NCBI RefSeq assembly: GCF_900091435.1
Contig: NZ_FMCS01000004.1
Span: forward strand, 62,001-126,000
Source: Micromonospora chaiyaphumensis
GTDB lineage: Bacteria; Actinomycetota; Actinomycetes; Mycobacteriales; Micromonosporaceae
DNA length: 64,000 nucleotides
Direction of reading: 5' to 3'
The notes beneath the pieces were generated by a model. It was not told where the DNA came from. It did not search any database and saw only the letters and a list, made by a program, of their open reading frames with translations. Every line of letters starts with the position of its first letter. The stretch's first letter is position 1. The position numbers and the translations under genes were made by a program. Positions 8,706 through 16,630 of the stretch are shown one piece after another.

Positions 8706-9572
8706 ATGGAGATCCCCGAGGGGCTGCGCTGGACCGAACGGTATCCGGCCGGCCGGGCATGGCTCGCCACCCTGCCGGACCGGCTGGCCGAATGCGTCGC
8801 CCGCTGGGAGCTGCGGATCGGCCCACCCTTCGCGTCCGCGTTCGCCTCGCTGGCCGTGCCCGCGGAGCTGCCCGACGGCACCCCGGCGGTGCTGAAGCTC
8901 CAGTACCCGGACGACGACAGCGTCCACGAGGCCACCGCGCTGGCGCACTGGGCCGGCCGGGGCGCCGTCCGGCTGCTGGCCCACGACGCCGGGCGCCGCG
9001 CGCTGCTGGTCGAGCGCTGCGTCCCCGGCACCCCGCTGCACGGGCTGCCTCCGGACGCGGCGCTGGACGTGGCGGTCGGGCTGCTGCCCCGGCTCGGGGT
9101 GCCGGCCGGGCCGCCGTTCACCCCGCTTGCCGAGGAGGCCGCCGGCTGGGCTGAGCGGATGCCGGCCAAGTGGGAGCGGCTGAACCGGCCGTTCGAGCGG
9201 CGGCTGCTGGATACCGCGCTCGGGCTGCTCGCCGATCTGGTGCCCGGCCAGGGCGAGCAGGTTCTGGTCAACCAGGATCTGCACGCCGGCAACGTGCTGG
9301 CGGCCACCCGCGAGCCGTGGCTGGTCATCGACCCGAAGCCCCTGGTCGGCGAGCGGGAGTTCGGGGCCGTGCCGCTGGTGCGCGGGCCCGAACTGGGCCA
9401 CTCCCCGGCGGCGGTGCGGCACCGGCTCGACCGGCTCAGCGCCGGTCTGGGCCTGGACCGGGAGCGGCTGCGCGGCTGGACGGTCGTGCACACGCTGGCC
9501 TGGAGCATGGGCGAGGACCAGGTCTTCCCGCACCAGGTCGAGACGGTCCGCTGGCTGCTCGACCGGGCGTGA
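8706..9572 (+). CDS. APH(6)/hydroxyurea-kinase family phosphotransferase
   Basis: 288 residues from the ATG at 8706. It resembles the aminoglycoside/hydroxyurea antibiotic resistance kinase family (PF04655), typified by streptomycin 6-kinase. The catalytic loop reads VNQDLHAGNVL (D191, N196), where the usual HGD has become NQD; the metal-binding aspartate lies in VIDPKPLVG (D209), a signature of this subgroup. Whether it phosphorylates an antibiotic or another small molecule is unknown. A 19-base duplication surrounds its stop codon and continues into the terminator. Confidence 0.83.
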   Translation: MEIPEGLRWTERYPAGRAWLATLPDRLAECVARWELRIGPPFASAFASLAVPAELPDGTPAVLKLQYPDDDSVHEATALAHWAGRGAVRLLAHDAGRRALLVERCVPGTPLHGLPPDAALDVAVGLLPRLGVPAGPPFTPLAEEAAGWAERMPAKWERLNRPFERRLLDTALGLLADLVPGQGEQVLVNQDLHAGNVLAATREPWLVIDPKPLVGEREFGAVPLVRGPELGHSPAAVRHRLDRLSAGLGLDRERLRGWTVVHTLAWSMGEDQVFPHQVETVRWLLDRA

Positions 9573-9622
9573 CCGGTCCTCGCGCCAGGTCCGTCGGCTG
9601 CCCGACCGGGCGTGACCGGTCC
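9561..9622. repeat. 19-base direct repeat spanning the kinase stop codon
   Basis: GACCGGGCGTGACCGGTCC occurs at 9561-9579, covering the last codons and TGA of the kinase gene, and again at 9604-9622, where it forms the left arm of the terminator. Spacing is 43 bases. Confidence 0.85.
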
Positions 9623-9641
9623 GGGGACCGGTCACGCCCGG
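9606..9641. terminator. Bidirectional terminator hairpin
   Basis: A 15-base perfect stem (9606-9620 with 9627-9641) with loop CCGGGG lies between convergent genes ending at 9572 and 9648. Confidence 0.78.
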
Positions 9642-9647
9642 CGGCCG

Positions 9648-10241
9648 TCAGGCCGGGTACGGCACCGCCTCACGGGCCGTCCGCAGGGCTCCGGCCCACC
9701 AGGCGAGCTGGTCCAGCAGGGTCTTGGCGTATCCGGACGCCGCCGCGTCGAGCGGCTGGCCGTCCTGCCAGCTTAGGTAGTAGTTCGGGAAGGCCAGCCC
9801 GTCGCGGATGGTCACCGCGTGCAGTTCGGTGAGCACGTTCTCCAGGTGCAGCACGGCGTGCCGGCCGCCGGCCGCGCCGCCGTAGCTCACGAAGGCGACC
9901 GGCTTGGCCGTCCACTGGGTGAAGTGCCAGTCGATGGCTGCCTTCAGCGCGGCCGGGTAGCTGTGGTTGTACTCCGGGGTGACCAGGATGAACGCGTCCG
10001 CGTCCTCCAGCGCGGCGGTCAGCGGCGCCATGGCCTCCGGGCGCGGGTACGCGTCGCCCGCGACCTTCGGTGACTCCGCCGGCAGCGCCAGCGGGATCTC
10101 GACCCCGGCCAGGTCGACGACGTCGACCTCGAACCCGCCGTGCTCACGCGCCCGCTCGGCGATCCAGGACGCGATGACCGGCCCGAACCGGCCCTCGCGG
10201 ACGCTTCCGATGACAATGGCCAACCTGTGCTTCTCGTTCAT
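9648..10241 (-). CDS. NAD(P)H-dependent FMN reductase
   Basis: 197 residues from the ATG at 10241; an earlier in-frame start at 10274 adds only Arg-rich sequence. It is a flavodoxin-fold reductase: the phosphate-binding loop GSVREGRFGP is near residues 12-21 and the family motif PEYNHSYPAALKAAIDW near 98-114, followed by KPVAFVSYGGAAGG. Such enzymes reduce FMN, quinones or azo compounds. The gene is divergent from an XRE regulator (114 bases apart), which may control it. Confidence 0.92.
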   Translation of the reverse strand: MNEKHRLAIVIGSVREGRFGPVIASWIAERAREHGGFEVDVVDLAGVEIPLALPAESPKVAGDAYPRPEAMAPLTAALEDADAFILVTPEYNHSYPAALKAAIDWHFTQWTAKPVAFVSYGGAAGGRHAVLHLENVLTELHAVTIRDGLAFPNYYLSWQDGQPLDAAASGYAKTLLDQLAWWAGALRTAREAVPYPA

Positions 10242-10355
10242 GCGCTCCACGGTCCGCCGCCGCGGCGGCGCCAACCAGACCGGGCGCAGGCTGGCCCCCG
10301 CAGGGCCACGCTACGCCGGCCGGGGCAGCCGCGATCCGGCCTAGACTCTCCACCC

Positions 10356-11195
10356 ATGGGTACGCCACTGGGCGACTTCGTCCGTGCCAAGCGCGACAGC
10401 ATCCAGCCGGAGTCCTTCGGCCTACCCGATCGGGGCCGGCGCCGCTCCCCCGGCCTGACCCGGGCGGAGGTGGCCACCCGCTCGGGAATCAGCGTGGAGT
10501 ACCTGACCCGCCTTGAGCAGGGCCGCGACCGCAACCCCTCGCACGCGGTGCTGCACGCCCTCGCGGACGGCCTGAGCCTCGACGCCGGGGAGCGGCACCA
10601 CCTGCGCTACCTCGCCAAGATCACCGGCGGGGGCTGCCCGGGGCACCGGCCGCCGGCACCGCCCAACCGCGAGGTACGGCCCACCGTGCGGGAGACCCTC
10701 CGGCTGCTCGAACCCGGGCTGGCGTTCGTCACCAACCGGCTGGGCGACGTGCTCGCCCACACGGGCGGGTTCGAGCTGGTCATGGGCGGGATCGGGCTGC
10801 TCGACACCGCCGAACCCAACCTGACCCGCTACGTGTTCACCGATCCGCCCGCCCGGAGCGTGTTCCCCGACTGGGACCAGGTGGCCGACGAGCGGGCCTT
10901 CGACCTGTGGCTCGGGCCCTCCGCGGAAAGCTCCGAGTGGTTCAGGGTCCAGCTCGCCCCCGTCGCCGGGCCGGAGTTCACCCGGCGGCTCCAACGGCAC
11001 CTGCCGCCGCCACAGGTCCCGCTCCGGCTCGACCATCCCGCCGTGGGCGAACTGCGCTGGCATCGCGAGAGGCTGGAGCTGCCGAGCACCGACGCCCAGG
11101 AACTGGTCGTGCTCCTGCCCGCCGACGAGGCGACCGCGCAGGCCGTCGAGGGGCTCCGGCAGCGCCGGCACGGCACCCTCCGCGCCGTCGGCTGA
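10356..11195 (+). CDS. XRE-family regulator with MmyB-like ligand domain
   Basis: 279 residues from the ATG at 10356. The N-terminus has a helix-turn-helix of the Cro/CI type at about 27-65 (LTRAEVATRSGISVEYLTRLEQGRD). The rest (about 100-260) matches the MmyB-like sensory domain, with LAFVTNRLGDVLAHT and a WF-containing core; this PAS-like fold binds a hydrophobic ligand in related proteins. Divergent orientation suggests it regulates the FMN reductase. Ligand unknown. Confidence 0.88.
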   Translation: MGTPLGDFVRAKRDSIQPESFGLPDRGRRRSPGLTRAEVATRSGISVEYLTRLEQGRDRNPSHAVLHALADGLSLDAGERHHLRYLAKITGGGCPGHRPPAPPNREVRPTVRETLRLLEPGLAFVTNRLGDVLAHTGGFELVMGGIGLLDTAEPNLTRYVFTDPPARSVFPDWDQVADERAFDLWLGPSAESSEWFRVQLAPVAGPEFTRRLQRHLPPPQVPLRLDHPAVGELRWHRERLELPSTDAQELVVLLPADEATAQAVEGLRQRRHGTLRAVG

Positions 11196-11274
11196 CCGGG
11201 CCGCGCCCGGCCGGCGGCGGCCGCGCCGGGCTCCCGGAGCCGGCGCGCGGGCAGCGCCCGAGGGCGCACGCCGG

Positions 11275-12084
11275 TCAGCGGGCCTGGCAGGTGGCGCACC
11301 AGTAGAGGTTGCGCCCGGCGAGCGCGCCCCGGCTGACCTCGGTGCCGCAGACGTGGCAGGGCGCGCCGGGACGGCGGTAGACGTAGACCTCGCCGCCGTG
11401 CCGGTCGACCCGCGGCGCCCGCCCCATGGCCTCCGGCAGGTGCACGTCGCGCACGGTGTCGATCCGGCCCCGCTCGACCGCGACGGTCATGAGCGCGACC
11501 AGGTCGGCCCAGAGTTCCGCCCAGCCGGCCGGGGTCAGGTCCCGCCCGGGCAGCAGCGGCGGCAGCCCCGCCCGGAACAGCGCCTCGACCACGAAGATCA
11601 GGCCGGTGCCGGCCACCACCGACTGGTCCAGCAGCAGCGCGGCCAGCGGGGTGGCGGTGCGCCGGATCCGCGCGTACGCCCGCTCGGGGTCGGCGTCGGC
11701 GCGCAGCGGGTCGGGGCCGAGCCGGTCGCGCAACGCGGCCACCTCGGGCGGGGTGAGCAGCTCGCAGGCGGTCGGCCCGCGCAGGTCCAGCCAGTGCCGG
11801 TCGGAGGTGAGCCGCAGCCGGATCTGCCCGACCGGGGGCGGCGGCTCGCCCGGCCCGTCGGTGACCTTGCCGTAGAGCCCGAGGTGGACGTGCAGGGTCA
11901 GCTCGCCGGCGTAGTGGTGCAGCAGGTGCTTGCCGTACGCCTCGGTGCCGTCGAGGACCGTGCCGCTGAGCCGGGCCGCGCCCTCGGCGAAGCGACCCTG
12001 CGGGCTGGCGGCGTGCACCTTGTCACCGGCGAACAGCTCGGCGTGGCGGGCCGCCAGGCGGTGGATGGTGTGTCCCTCTGGCAC
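11275..12084 (-). CDS. Fpg/Nei-family DNA glycosylase/AP lyase
   Basis: 269 residues. The GTG at 12084 is chosen because it puts the catalytic proline at position 2 and Glu at 3 (VPEGHTIHRLA), which the family requires after removal of the initiator residue. A helix-two-turn-helix region is seen around TPLAALLLDQSVVAGTGLIFVVEALFRAG, and a C-terminal zinc finger uses C243, C246, C263 and C266. The enzyme removes oxidised bases and cleaves the abasic site. It looks like the actinobacterial Nei2 branch rather than MutM, judging by EGHT at the N-terminus. Confidence 0.9.
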   Translation of the reverse strand: MPEGHTIHRLAARHAELFAGDKVHAASPQGRFAEGAARLSGTVLDGTEAYGKHLLHHYAGELTLHVHLGLYGKVTDGPGEPPPPVGQIRLRLTSDRHWLDLRGPTACELLTPPEVAALRDRLGPDPLRADADPERAYARIRRTATPLAALLLDQSVVAGTGLIFVVEALFRAGLPPLLPGRDLTPAGWAELWADLVALMTVAVERGRIDTVRDVHLPEAMGRAPRVDRHGGEVYVYRRPGAPCHVCGTEVSRGALAGRNLYWCATCQAR

Positions 12085-12223
12085 GACGGCAACGGTAGCC
12101 CGCCGGCCCGGACGCCGCCGACCAGGAGCGGCACCGGCGTCGACGGGTGTCGACGTGTCCGCAGCGGGGTACCTCAGGAGCATCAACGCGCGGTCTCCGC
12201 GCCGGAGTTCAGGAGGTGTCGAA

Positions 12224-12934
12224 GTGAAGATTCTGTCCCGCCGGAACGGCCCGGCGCGAACTGACGACGTGAACAACGACGGGGTGGTCGACGAGCGCGA
12301 CCGGGTCGGCGACCGGGTGGACGACCGGCCGGTCGTCACCGACCGGGACGCGGAGCGGACCACGTACCGCAGCGCGGCCACGGCGACGGACGGCGAGCGC
12401 GTCACCGACTCGGAGCGGCACGCGGCGGACCGGGCCGCGGCGGCCCGCGCGGCCACCGGCCGCCGGCCGGACCTGGGCGCCCGGCCCGCGCCGGTGACCG
12501 ACCCGGAGCCGGCCACGGAGCGCACGGTCGACCTCAACCGCGACGGCCGACCCGACCGGCCGCTGGACCGGGACCCGGCGACGGAGCGGGTGGAGCCGGT
12601 CGTCACGAAGCGGCCCCGGGCCAGCCTGCTCGCCACCCTCGGCCTGATCGTCTCGGTGGTCGGCGCGCTCTTCGTGCTGTCCGGCACCCTGGCTGGCTAC
12701 GGCATCGGTCTCGGCGCGGTCGGCGCCGTGCTCGCCGTGCTCGGCCTGGTCGCCACCCGGCGCCGGCACGTGGCCGGCAAGACCGACGCGCTGATCGGCA
12801 TCGCCGTCGGCCTCGCCGCCGTGGTGCTCGGCATCGTGGCGATGACCGGCCAGTTCGACTGGCCGACCACCGACGGCGAGTGGGTCGGCCGGTTCCGGGA
12901 GTGGCTCGACTCACAGTTTGCGGATCTCTTCTGA
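12224..12934 (+). CDS. Charged hypothetical protein with C-terminal membrane segments
   Basis: 236 residues; AGGAGGT at 12211 positions the GTG start at 12224. Residues 1 to about 128 are strongly charged and rich in Asp, Arg and Thr, with short patterns like NNDGVVDERD and LNRDGRPDRP that recall calcium-binding DxDG loops. Residues about 135-205 form two to three hydrophobic helices (LLATLGLIVSVVGALFVL, IGIAVGLAAVVLGIVAM), and the end is acidic/aromatic. Function not recognised. Probably an inner-membrane protein with a disordered cytoplasmic N-terminus. Confidence 0.75.
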   Translation: MKILSRRNGPARTDDVNNDGVVDERDRVGDRVDDRPVVTDRDAERTTYRSAATATDGERVTDSERHAADRAAAARAATGRRPDLGARPAPVTDPEPATERTVDLNRDGRPDRPLDRDPATERVEPVVTKRPRASLLATLGLIVSVVGALFVLSGTLAGYGIGLGAVGAVLAVLGLVATRRRHVAGKTDALIGIAVGLAAVVLGIVAMTGQFDWPTTDGEWVGRFREWLDSQFADLF

Positions 12935-13011
12935 CGGGCAGTTTCCCGGTCGCCGGCGCAGCGCCGGCACGCCCGATCAGCTCTGGTGGTTCACCAGCCG
13001 GGCACACCTCT

Positions 13012-13040
13012 TTCGGGGGCGGCGGTTCGCCGCCCCCGAA
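13012..13040 (+). terminator. Terminator hairpin after the charged membrane protein
   Basis: TTCGGGGGCGGCG and its exact complement (13-base stem) enclose a GTT loop. Smaller hairpins precede it, including CTGGTG/CACCAG at 12983-12997. Confidence 0.75.
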
Positions 13041-13065
13041 GTATGTCCGGGGTCGGTCGGCGTGG

Positions 13066-13131
13066 ACGCAATGATCGGTCGTTCGAGGGCGGGCAAACGC
13101 AACGATCCGTCGGCCGACGCAACTTCCGGCG
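13066..13131 (+). promoter_or_regulatory. Three direct repeats upstream of the DDAH gene
   Basis: ACGCAATGATCGGTCG (13066-13081), ACGCAACGATCCGTCG (13097-13112) and a partial ACGCAACTTCCGGCG (13117-13131) start 31 and 20 bases apart, near whole helical turns. They lie 95-160 bases before the DDAH start. A regulator of the Lrp/AsnC type is a reasonable guess for an arginine/ornithine operon, but none is encoded next to it here. Confidence 0.55.
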
Positions 13132-13225
13132 GTGGATGTCGTCGCCCCGCGCCGCATACCGTTGGACCACGGCGCCAGCCCGTGGGCCACGGTGGCCGGG
13201 CGCGCCCGACCCCTGGGAGCACGAC

Positions 13226-14047
13226 ATGACGATGGACGCGACCCGCCAGCGCTTTCTGATGTGCCGGCCGACGTACTTCGCCGTCGACTACGCGATCAAC
13301 CCGTGGATGGACCCCACCGCCCCGGTCGACGCCGACCTGGCGATCCGGCAGTGGGAGCAGCTCCGCCAGACGTACGTCGACCTGGGCCACGAGGTCGAGC
13401 TGATCGACCCGGTCGCCGGCCTGCCGGACATGGTCTTCGCGGCCAACGGCGGCACGGTCATCGACGGCAAGGCCATGGCGGTGCAGTTCCGCGACCCGCA
13501 GCGCGCCGACGAGGCCCCCGCCTACCGGGCCTGGTTCGAGGCCGCCGGCTTCGAGATGTACGACCCGAAGCACGTCAACGAGGGTGAGGGCGACGTCCTG
13601 CTGGCCGGCGACCACCTGCTCGCCGGCACCGGGTTCCGCACCGCGCACGCCTCGCACGCGCAGCTCCAGGAGGTCTTCGGCTACCCGGTGATCACCATGC
13701 AGCTCGTGGACCCGCGCTTCTACCACCTGGACACCGCGCTCACGGTCCTCGACGAGCGCACCGTGGCGTACCTGCCCGAGGCGTTCTCCCCGGGCAGCCG
13801 GGCGGTGCTGCGCCGGCTCTTCCCCGACGCGATCCACGCCACCATGGCCGACGCCGAGGTGCTGGGGCTGAACGCGGTCAGCGACGGCCAGCACGTGGTG
13901 CTGCCGGCGCAGGCCACCGACCTGGCCGCGAAGCTGCGCGACCGGGGCTACGAAACCATCGGTATAGACCTGTCCGAGCTGCGCAAGGCCGGCGGCGGAC
14001 CGAAGTGCTGCACGTTGCGACTCCGTCAGGGAAAGGCAGTCAAGTGA
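13226..14047 (+). CDS. Dimethylarginine dimethylaminohydrolase (DDAH)-like amidinotransferase
   Basis: 273 residues from the ATG at 13226. DDAH hydrolyses methylated arginine to citrulline and methylamines; related members act on arginine itself. Visible residues are PDMVFAANGG near 70, GEGDVLLAG near 117, the catalytic histidine in FYHLDTALTVL, and the nucleophile C261 in GGGPKCCTL at the C-terminus. Its stop overlaps the start of the ornithine aminotransferase (GTGA), indicating an arginine/ornithine catabolic operon. Free arginine, rather than dimethylarginine, may be the substrate; the sequence does not decide this. Confidence 0.9.
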   Translation: MTMDATRQRFLMCRPTYFAVDYAINPWMDPTAPVDADLAIRQWEQLRQTYVDLGHEVELIDPVAGLPDMVFAANGGTVIDGKAMAVQFRDPQRADEAPAYRAWFEAAGFEMYDPKHVNEGEGDVLLAGDHLLAGTGFRTAHASHAQLQEVFGYPVITMQLVDPRFYHLDTALTVLDERTVAYLPEAFSPGSRAVLRRLFPDAIHATMADAEVLGLNAVSDGQHVVLPAQATDLAAKLRDRGYETIGIDLSELRKAGGGPKCCTLRLRQGKAVK

Positions 14048-15261
14048 TCATCGACGACATGCTGCGGACGCCCTCCGCGGTACGGGACGCGGAGCGTCAC
14101 ACGGCGCACAACTACCACCCGCTGCCCGTGGTGATCTCGTCGGCCGAGGGCGCCTGGCTGACCGACGTGGACGGCCGCCGCTACCTCGACTGCCTGGCCG
14201 GCTACTCGGCGCTGAACTTCGGCCACCGGCACCCGAAGCTCATCGAGGCCGCGCACACGCAGCTCGACCGGCTCACGCTGACCAGCCGCGCGTTCATCCA
14301 CGACCAGTTCGCCGACTTCTGCCGCGAGCTGGCCGCGCTCTGCGGCAAGGACCTGGTCCTGCCCATGAACACCGGCGCCGAGGCGGTGGAGACCGGCATC
14401 AAGGTCGCCCGCAAGTGGGGCTACCAGGTCAAGGGCGTGACCCCGGGCCAGGCCAACATCGTGGTCGCCGAGGGCAACTTCCACGGCCGGACCACCACCA
14501 TCGTCAGCTTCTCGACCGACGAGGACGCCCGCGCCGACTTCGGGCCGTACACGCCGGGCTTCACCGTGGTCCCCTACGGCGACCTGGCCGCGCTGACCGC
14601 CGCGATCGACGAGAACACGGTGGCCGTGCTGCTGGAGCCGATCCAGGGCGAGCAGGGCGTCGTCGTGCCGCCGGAGGGCTACCTGCCGGGCGTCCGCGAG
14701 GTCTGCACCGAGCGGAACGTGCTCTTCATCGCCGACGAGATCCAGTCGGGCCTGGGCCGCACCGGCGCCACCTTCGCCTGCGAGCAGGAGGGTGTCGTCC
14801 CGGACATGTACCTGCTGGGCAAGGCGCTCGGCGGCGGCATCGTGCCGGTCTCGGCGGTGGCCGCGAACGCCGACGTGCTCGGGGTGCTCAAGCCGGGCCA
14901 GCACGGCTCGACGTTCGGCGGCAACCCGCTGGCCTGCGCGGTCGCCACCGAGGTGGTCCGGCTGCTGGCCACCGGCGAGTTCCAGCGCCGCTCGGCCGAG
15001 CTGGGCGAGCGGCTGCACGCCGGCCTGCGCGGTCTGGTCGGCAAGGGCCTGGTCGCGGTCCGGGGCCGGGGCCTCTGGGCCGGGCTGGACATCGACCCGG
15101 CGCTGATGACCGGCCGGGAGGCCTGTGAGCGGCTGATGGAGCGGGGCGTCCTGGCCAAGGACACCCACGGCTCGACCATCCGGCTCGCTCCGCCGCTGGT
15201 GATCACCGAGGAGGAGATCGACCACGCCGTGGCGCAGCTCGCCGCCGTGCTGGCCGGCTGA
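14044..15261 (+). CDS. rocD: Ornithine aminotransferase
   Basis: 405 residues, GTG start overlapping the DDAH stop codon. This class III PLP aminotransferase converts ornithine and 2-oxoglutarate to glutamate semialdehyde and glutamate. Markers: substrate-binding region LAGYSALNFGHRHP, MNTGAEAVETGIKVARKWGY, the aspartate in FIADEIQSGLGRTG, and the Schiff-base lysine K260 in LLGKALGGG. The length matches the family. Paired with DDAH it probably lets the cell use arginine derivatives as nitrogen and carbon source. Confidence 0.95.
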   Translation: MIIDDMLRTPSAVRDAERHTAHNYHPLPVVISSAEGAWLTDVDGRRYLDCLAGYSALNFGHRHPKLIEAAHTQLDRLTLTSRAFIHDQFADFCRELAALCGKDLVLPMNTGAEAVETGIKVARKWGYQVKGVTPGQANIVVAEGNFHGRTTTIVSFSTDEDARADFGPYTPGFTVVPYGDLAALTAAIDENTVAVLLEPIQGEQGVVVPPEGYLPGVREVCTERNVLFIADEIQSGLGRTGATFACEQEGVVPDMYLLGKALGGGIVPVSAVAANADVLGVLKPGQHGSTFGGNPLACAVATEVVRLLATGEFQRRSAELGERLHAGLRGLVGKGLVAVRGRGLWAGLDIDPALMTGREACERLMERGVLAKDTHGSTIRLAPPLVITEEEIDHAVAQLAAVLAG

Positions 15262-15275
15262 TCCGCGTACCTGGG

Positions 15276-15314
15276 AAAAGGGCGCCGGGACCACGACGGT
15301 CCCGGCGCCCTTTT
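15276..15314. terminator. rocD: Strong rho-independent terminator after rocD
   Basis: A 17-base perfect stem beginning AAAAGGGCG and ending CGCCCTTTT closes an ACGAC loop. The A- and T-flanks make it functional on both strands, serving rocD and the convergent FHA gene. Confidence 0.9.
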
Positions 15315-15323
15315 CGCGTCGCG

Positions 15324-16472
15324 TCAGGGGCGCGGCAGCCGCATCGCCATGGTCGGCGCCTCGGCCATCACCGAGGTCGGGCTGAACTTCGCGTCGCTGG
15401 TCACCTCGTCGGCGCGGCCGATCTGCACGCCCGGGTAGAGCTCGATGAGGTCGCCGTCGCCCAGCACCCGGGACTGCTGCGGGGCCAGCGCGATCCGGTC
15501 CGGCTCGGCCATCGAGCCGCCCGGGCGCACGCCCGAACCGTTGGTGCTGGTGTCCGTCACGATCACCTCGCCCACCCGCAGCTCGAACCGGACGTGGCTG
15601 CGGCTGATCCAGCGCCGCGCCTCGTCGTTGAGCCACTGGCCGAGCACGATCCCGCCGGTGGTGTCGGGTGCCCGCCCGACCGGCACCGGCTGGTTCTCGG
15701 TGAGCGCGAACCGCTGCCGGACCATCCCGCCGATGCGCACGGCCAGCACGGCCGTACGCGGCCGCGGCCCGGCGTCGCCGAGCCGGGTGCCGTGCCGGGG
15801 GCAGGTCGGCACGCCGTTGCGCAGCGTGGGTGGCGGCTGCCCGGCCGGGGCGCGGTCCACCCGGGCCAGGTCGGCGAAGGCACCGCCGCCCCCACCGCCG
15901 CCGAACAGCGCGCAGCCCGGCTCGGGGCAGCGCCACTGCCGGGCCAGCAGCTTCGCGCCGACCGGTGAGCGGCTGGCGGTGGCCGGGGTGTGCCCGCCGC
16001 CGACGTGCGCGATGAAGACCGGGCCACCGGCGCCCGGTACCGGGGCGAGCACCCGCCCGGCCTGGCCGAGCCACGGCCAGCGGCCGCCCAGCCCGTCGAA
16101 CCGGGCCCGGCTCAGCACCGGCAGGCCGAGCAGGTCGGCCACCTCGAGCATCCGGTCACCGGGGTGGTCGAGCACCTCGACCAGGCCGTCGTCGGCCCAC
16201 CGCCGGACCACCATCCGCTCGTTGGAGGTCAGGTCCGCGTCGGAGAGCAGCGCCCGGTGCACGATCGCGTAGACCGGGACGCTGTCCTCCTCGATCTGCC
16301 GGGAGAGCGCGTCGATCACCATGCCGAGCCGCAGCAGGCTGGCCGGCCGCCCGCCGTCCAGGTCCTGCCAGCGGATCACCTCGGCCAGGTCGACCACGGC
16401 CCGGGCCAGCGAGGGATCGGTACAGACCCGACCCTCGATGGCGTCCAGCACCTTGCTGATCTCGAATCTCAT
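15324..16472 (-). CDS. FHA-domain protein with Cys/His-rich insert
   Basis: 382 residues from the ATG at 16472, which overlaps the stop codon of a 31-codon upstream ORF. An N-terminal all-helical region (about 1-125) begins MRFEISKVLDAIEGR. The middle has CPEPGCALFGGGGGG and CPRHGTRLG, which could bind zinc. An FHA domain occupies about 275-360 (PVPVGRAPDTTGGIVL, RSHVRFELR, DTSTNGSGV, LGDGDLIELYPGVQIGR), a phosphothreonine-binding module. It is likely a signalling adaptor for Ser/Thr kinases; partner unknown. Confidence 0.83.
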   Translation of the reverse strand: MRFEISKVLDAIEGRVCTDPSLARAVVDLAEVIRWQDLDGGRPASLLRLGMVIDALSRQIEEDSVPVYAIVHRALLSDADLTSNERMVVRRWADDGLVEVLDHPGDRMLEVADLLGLPVLSRARFDGLGGRWPWLGQAGRVLAPVPGAGGPVFIAHVGGGHTPATASRSPVGAKLLARQWRCPEPGCALFGGGGGGGAFADLARVDRAPAGQPPPTLRNGVPTCPRHGTRLGDAGPRPRTAVLAVRIGGMVRQRFALTENQPVPVGRAPDTTGGIVLGQWLNDEARRWISRSHVRFELRVGEVIVTDTSTNGSGVRPGGSMAEPDRIALAPQQSRVLGDGDLIELYPGVQIGRADEVTSDAKFSPTSVMAEAPTMAMRLPRP

Positions 16473-16564
16473 GCCGCGCTCCGGACGGTGTCGTCGCTCC
16501 GCCGGGTCGGGGCCGGCCGCCCCGCCTCGGCTCGCACCGCCGTCGCGGTGAGCAGGTCTGCCAT
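16469..16564 (-). CDS. 31-residue ORF coupled to the FHA gene
   Basis: ATG at 16564 opens a 31-codon frame (MADLLTATAVRAEAG...) whose TGA overlaps the FHA start as ATGA. TAGGGT lies six bases upstream of this ATG, the usual place for a -10 box of a leaderless actinobacterial mRNA. No family recognised. It may be a true small protein or simply the translated leader that delivers ribosomes to the FHA start. Confidence 0.5.
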   Translation of the reverse strand: MADLLTATAVRAEAGRPAPTRRSDDTVRSAA

Positions 16565-16573
16565 GCGACGACC

Positions 16574-16579
16574 CTACCG
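16574..16579 (-). promoter_or_regulatory. Candidate leaderless -10 box (approximate position)
   Basis: On the minus strand TAGGGT is followed by CGTCGC and then the ATG at 16564. Actinobacterial leaderless genes commonly show TANNNT 6-8 bases before the start codon. No clear -35 is visible. Confidence 0.45.
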
Positions 16580-16630
16580 GCAGCCCCCACCGGCGCCGCG
16601 CGACGCACGCCGGAAATCGACGCTCGTCAC

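Noticed and set aside
8706..9572. Antibiotic resistance determinant (with the 48452-48979 gene)
   Set aside because: Family resemblance to APH(6) and AadB is clear, but sequence alone does not show resistance activity; housekeeping substrates are equally likely.
11205..11231. GCCCGGC/GCCGGGC hairpin as terminator between the XRE and glycosylase genes
   Set aside because: The arms are only seven bases in almost pure G/C sequence, expected by chance at this composition.
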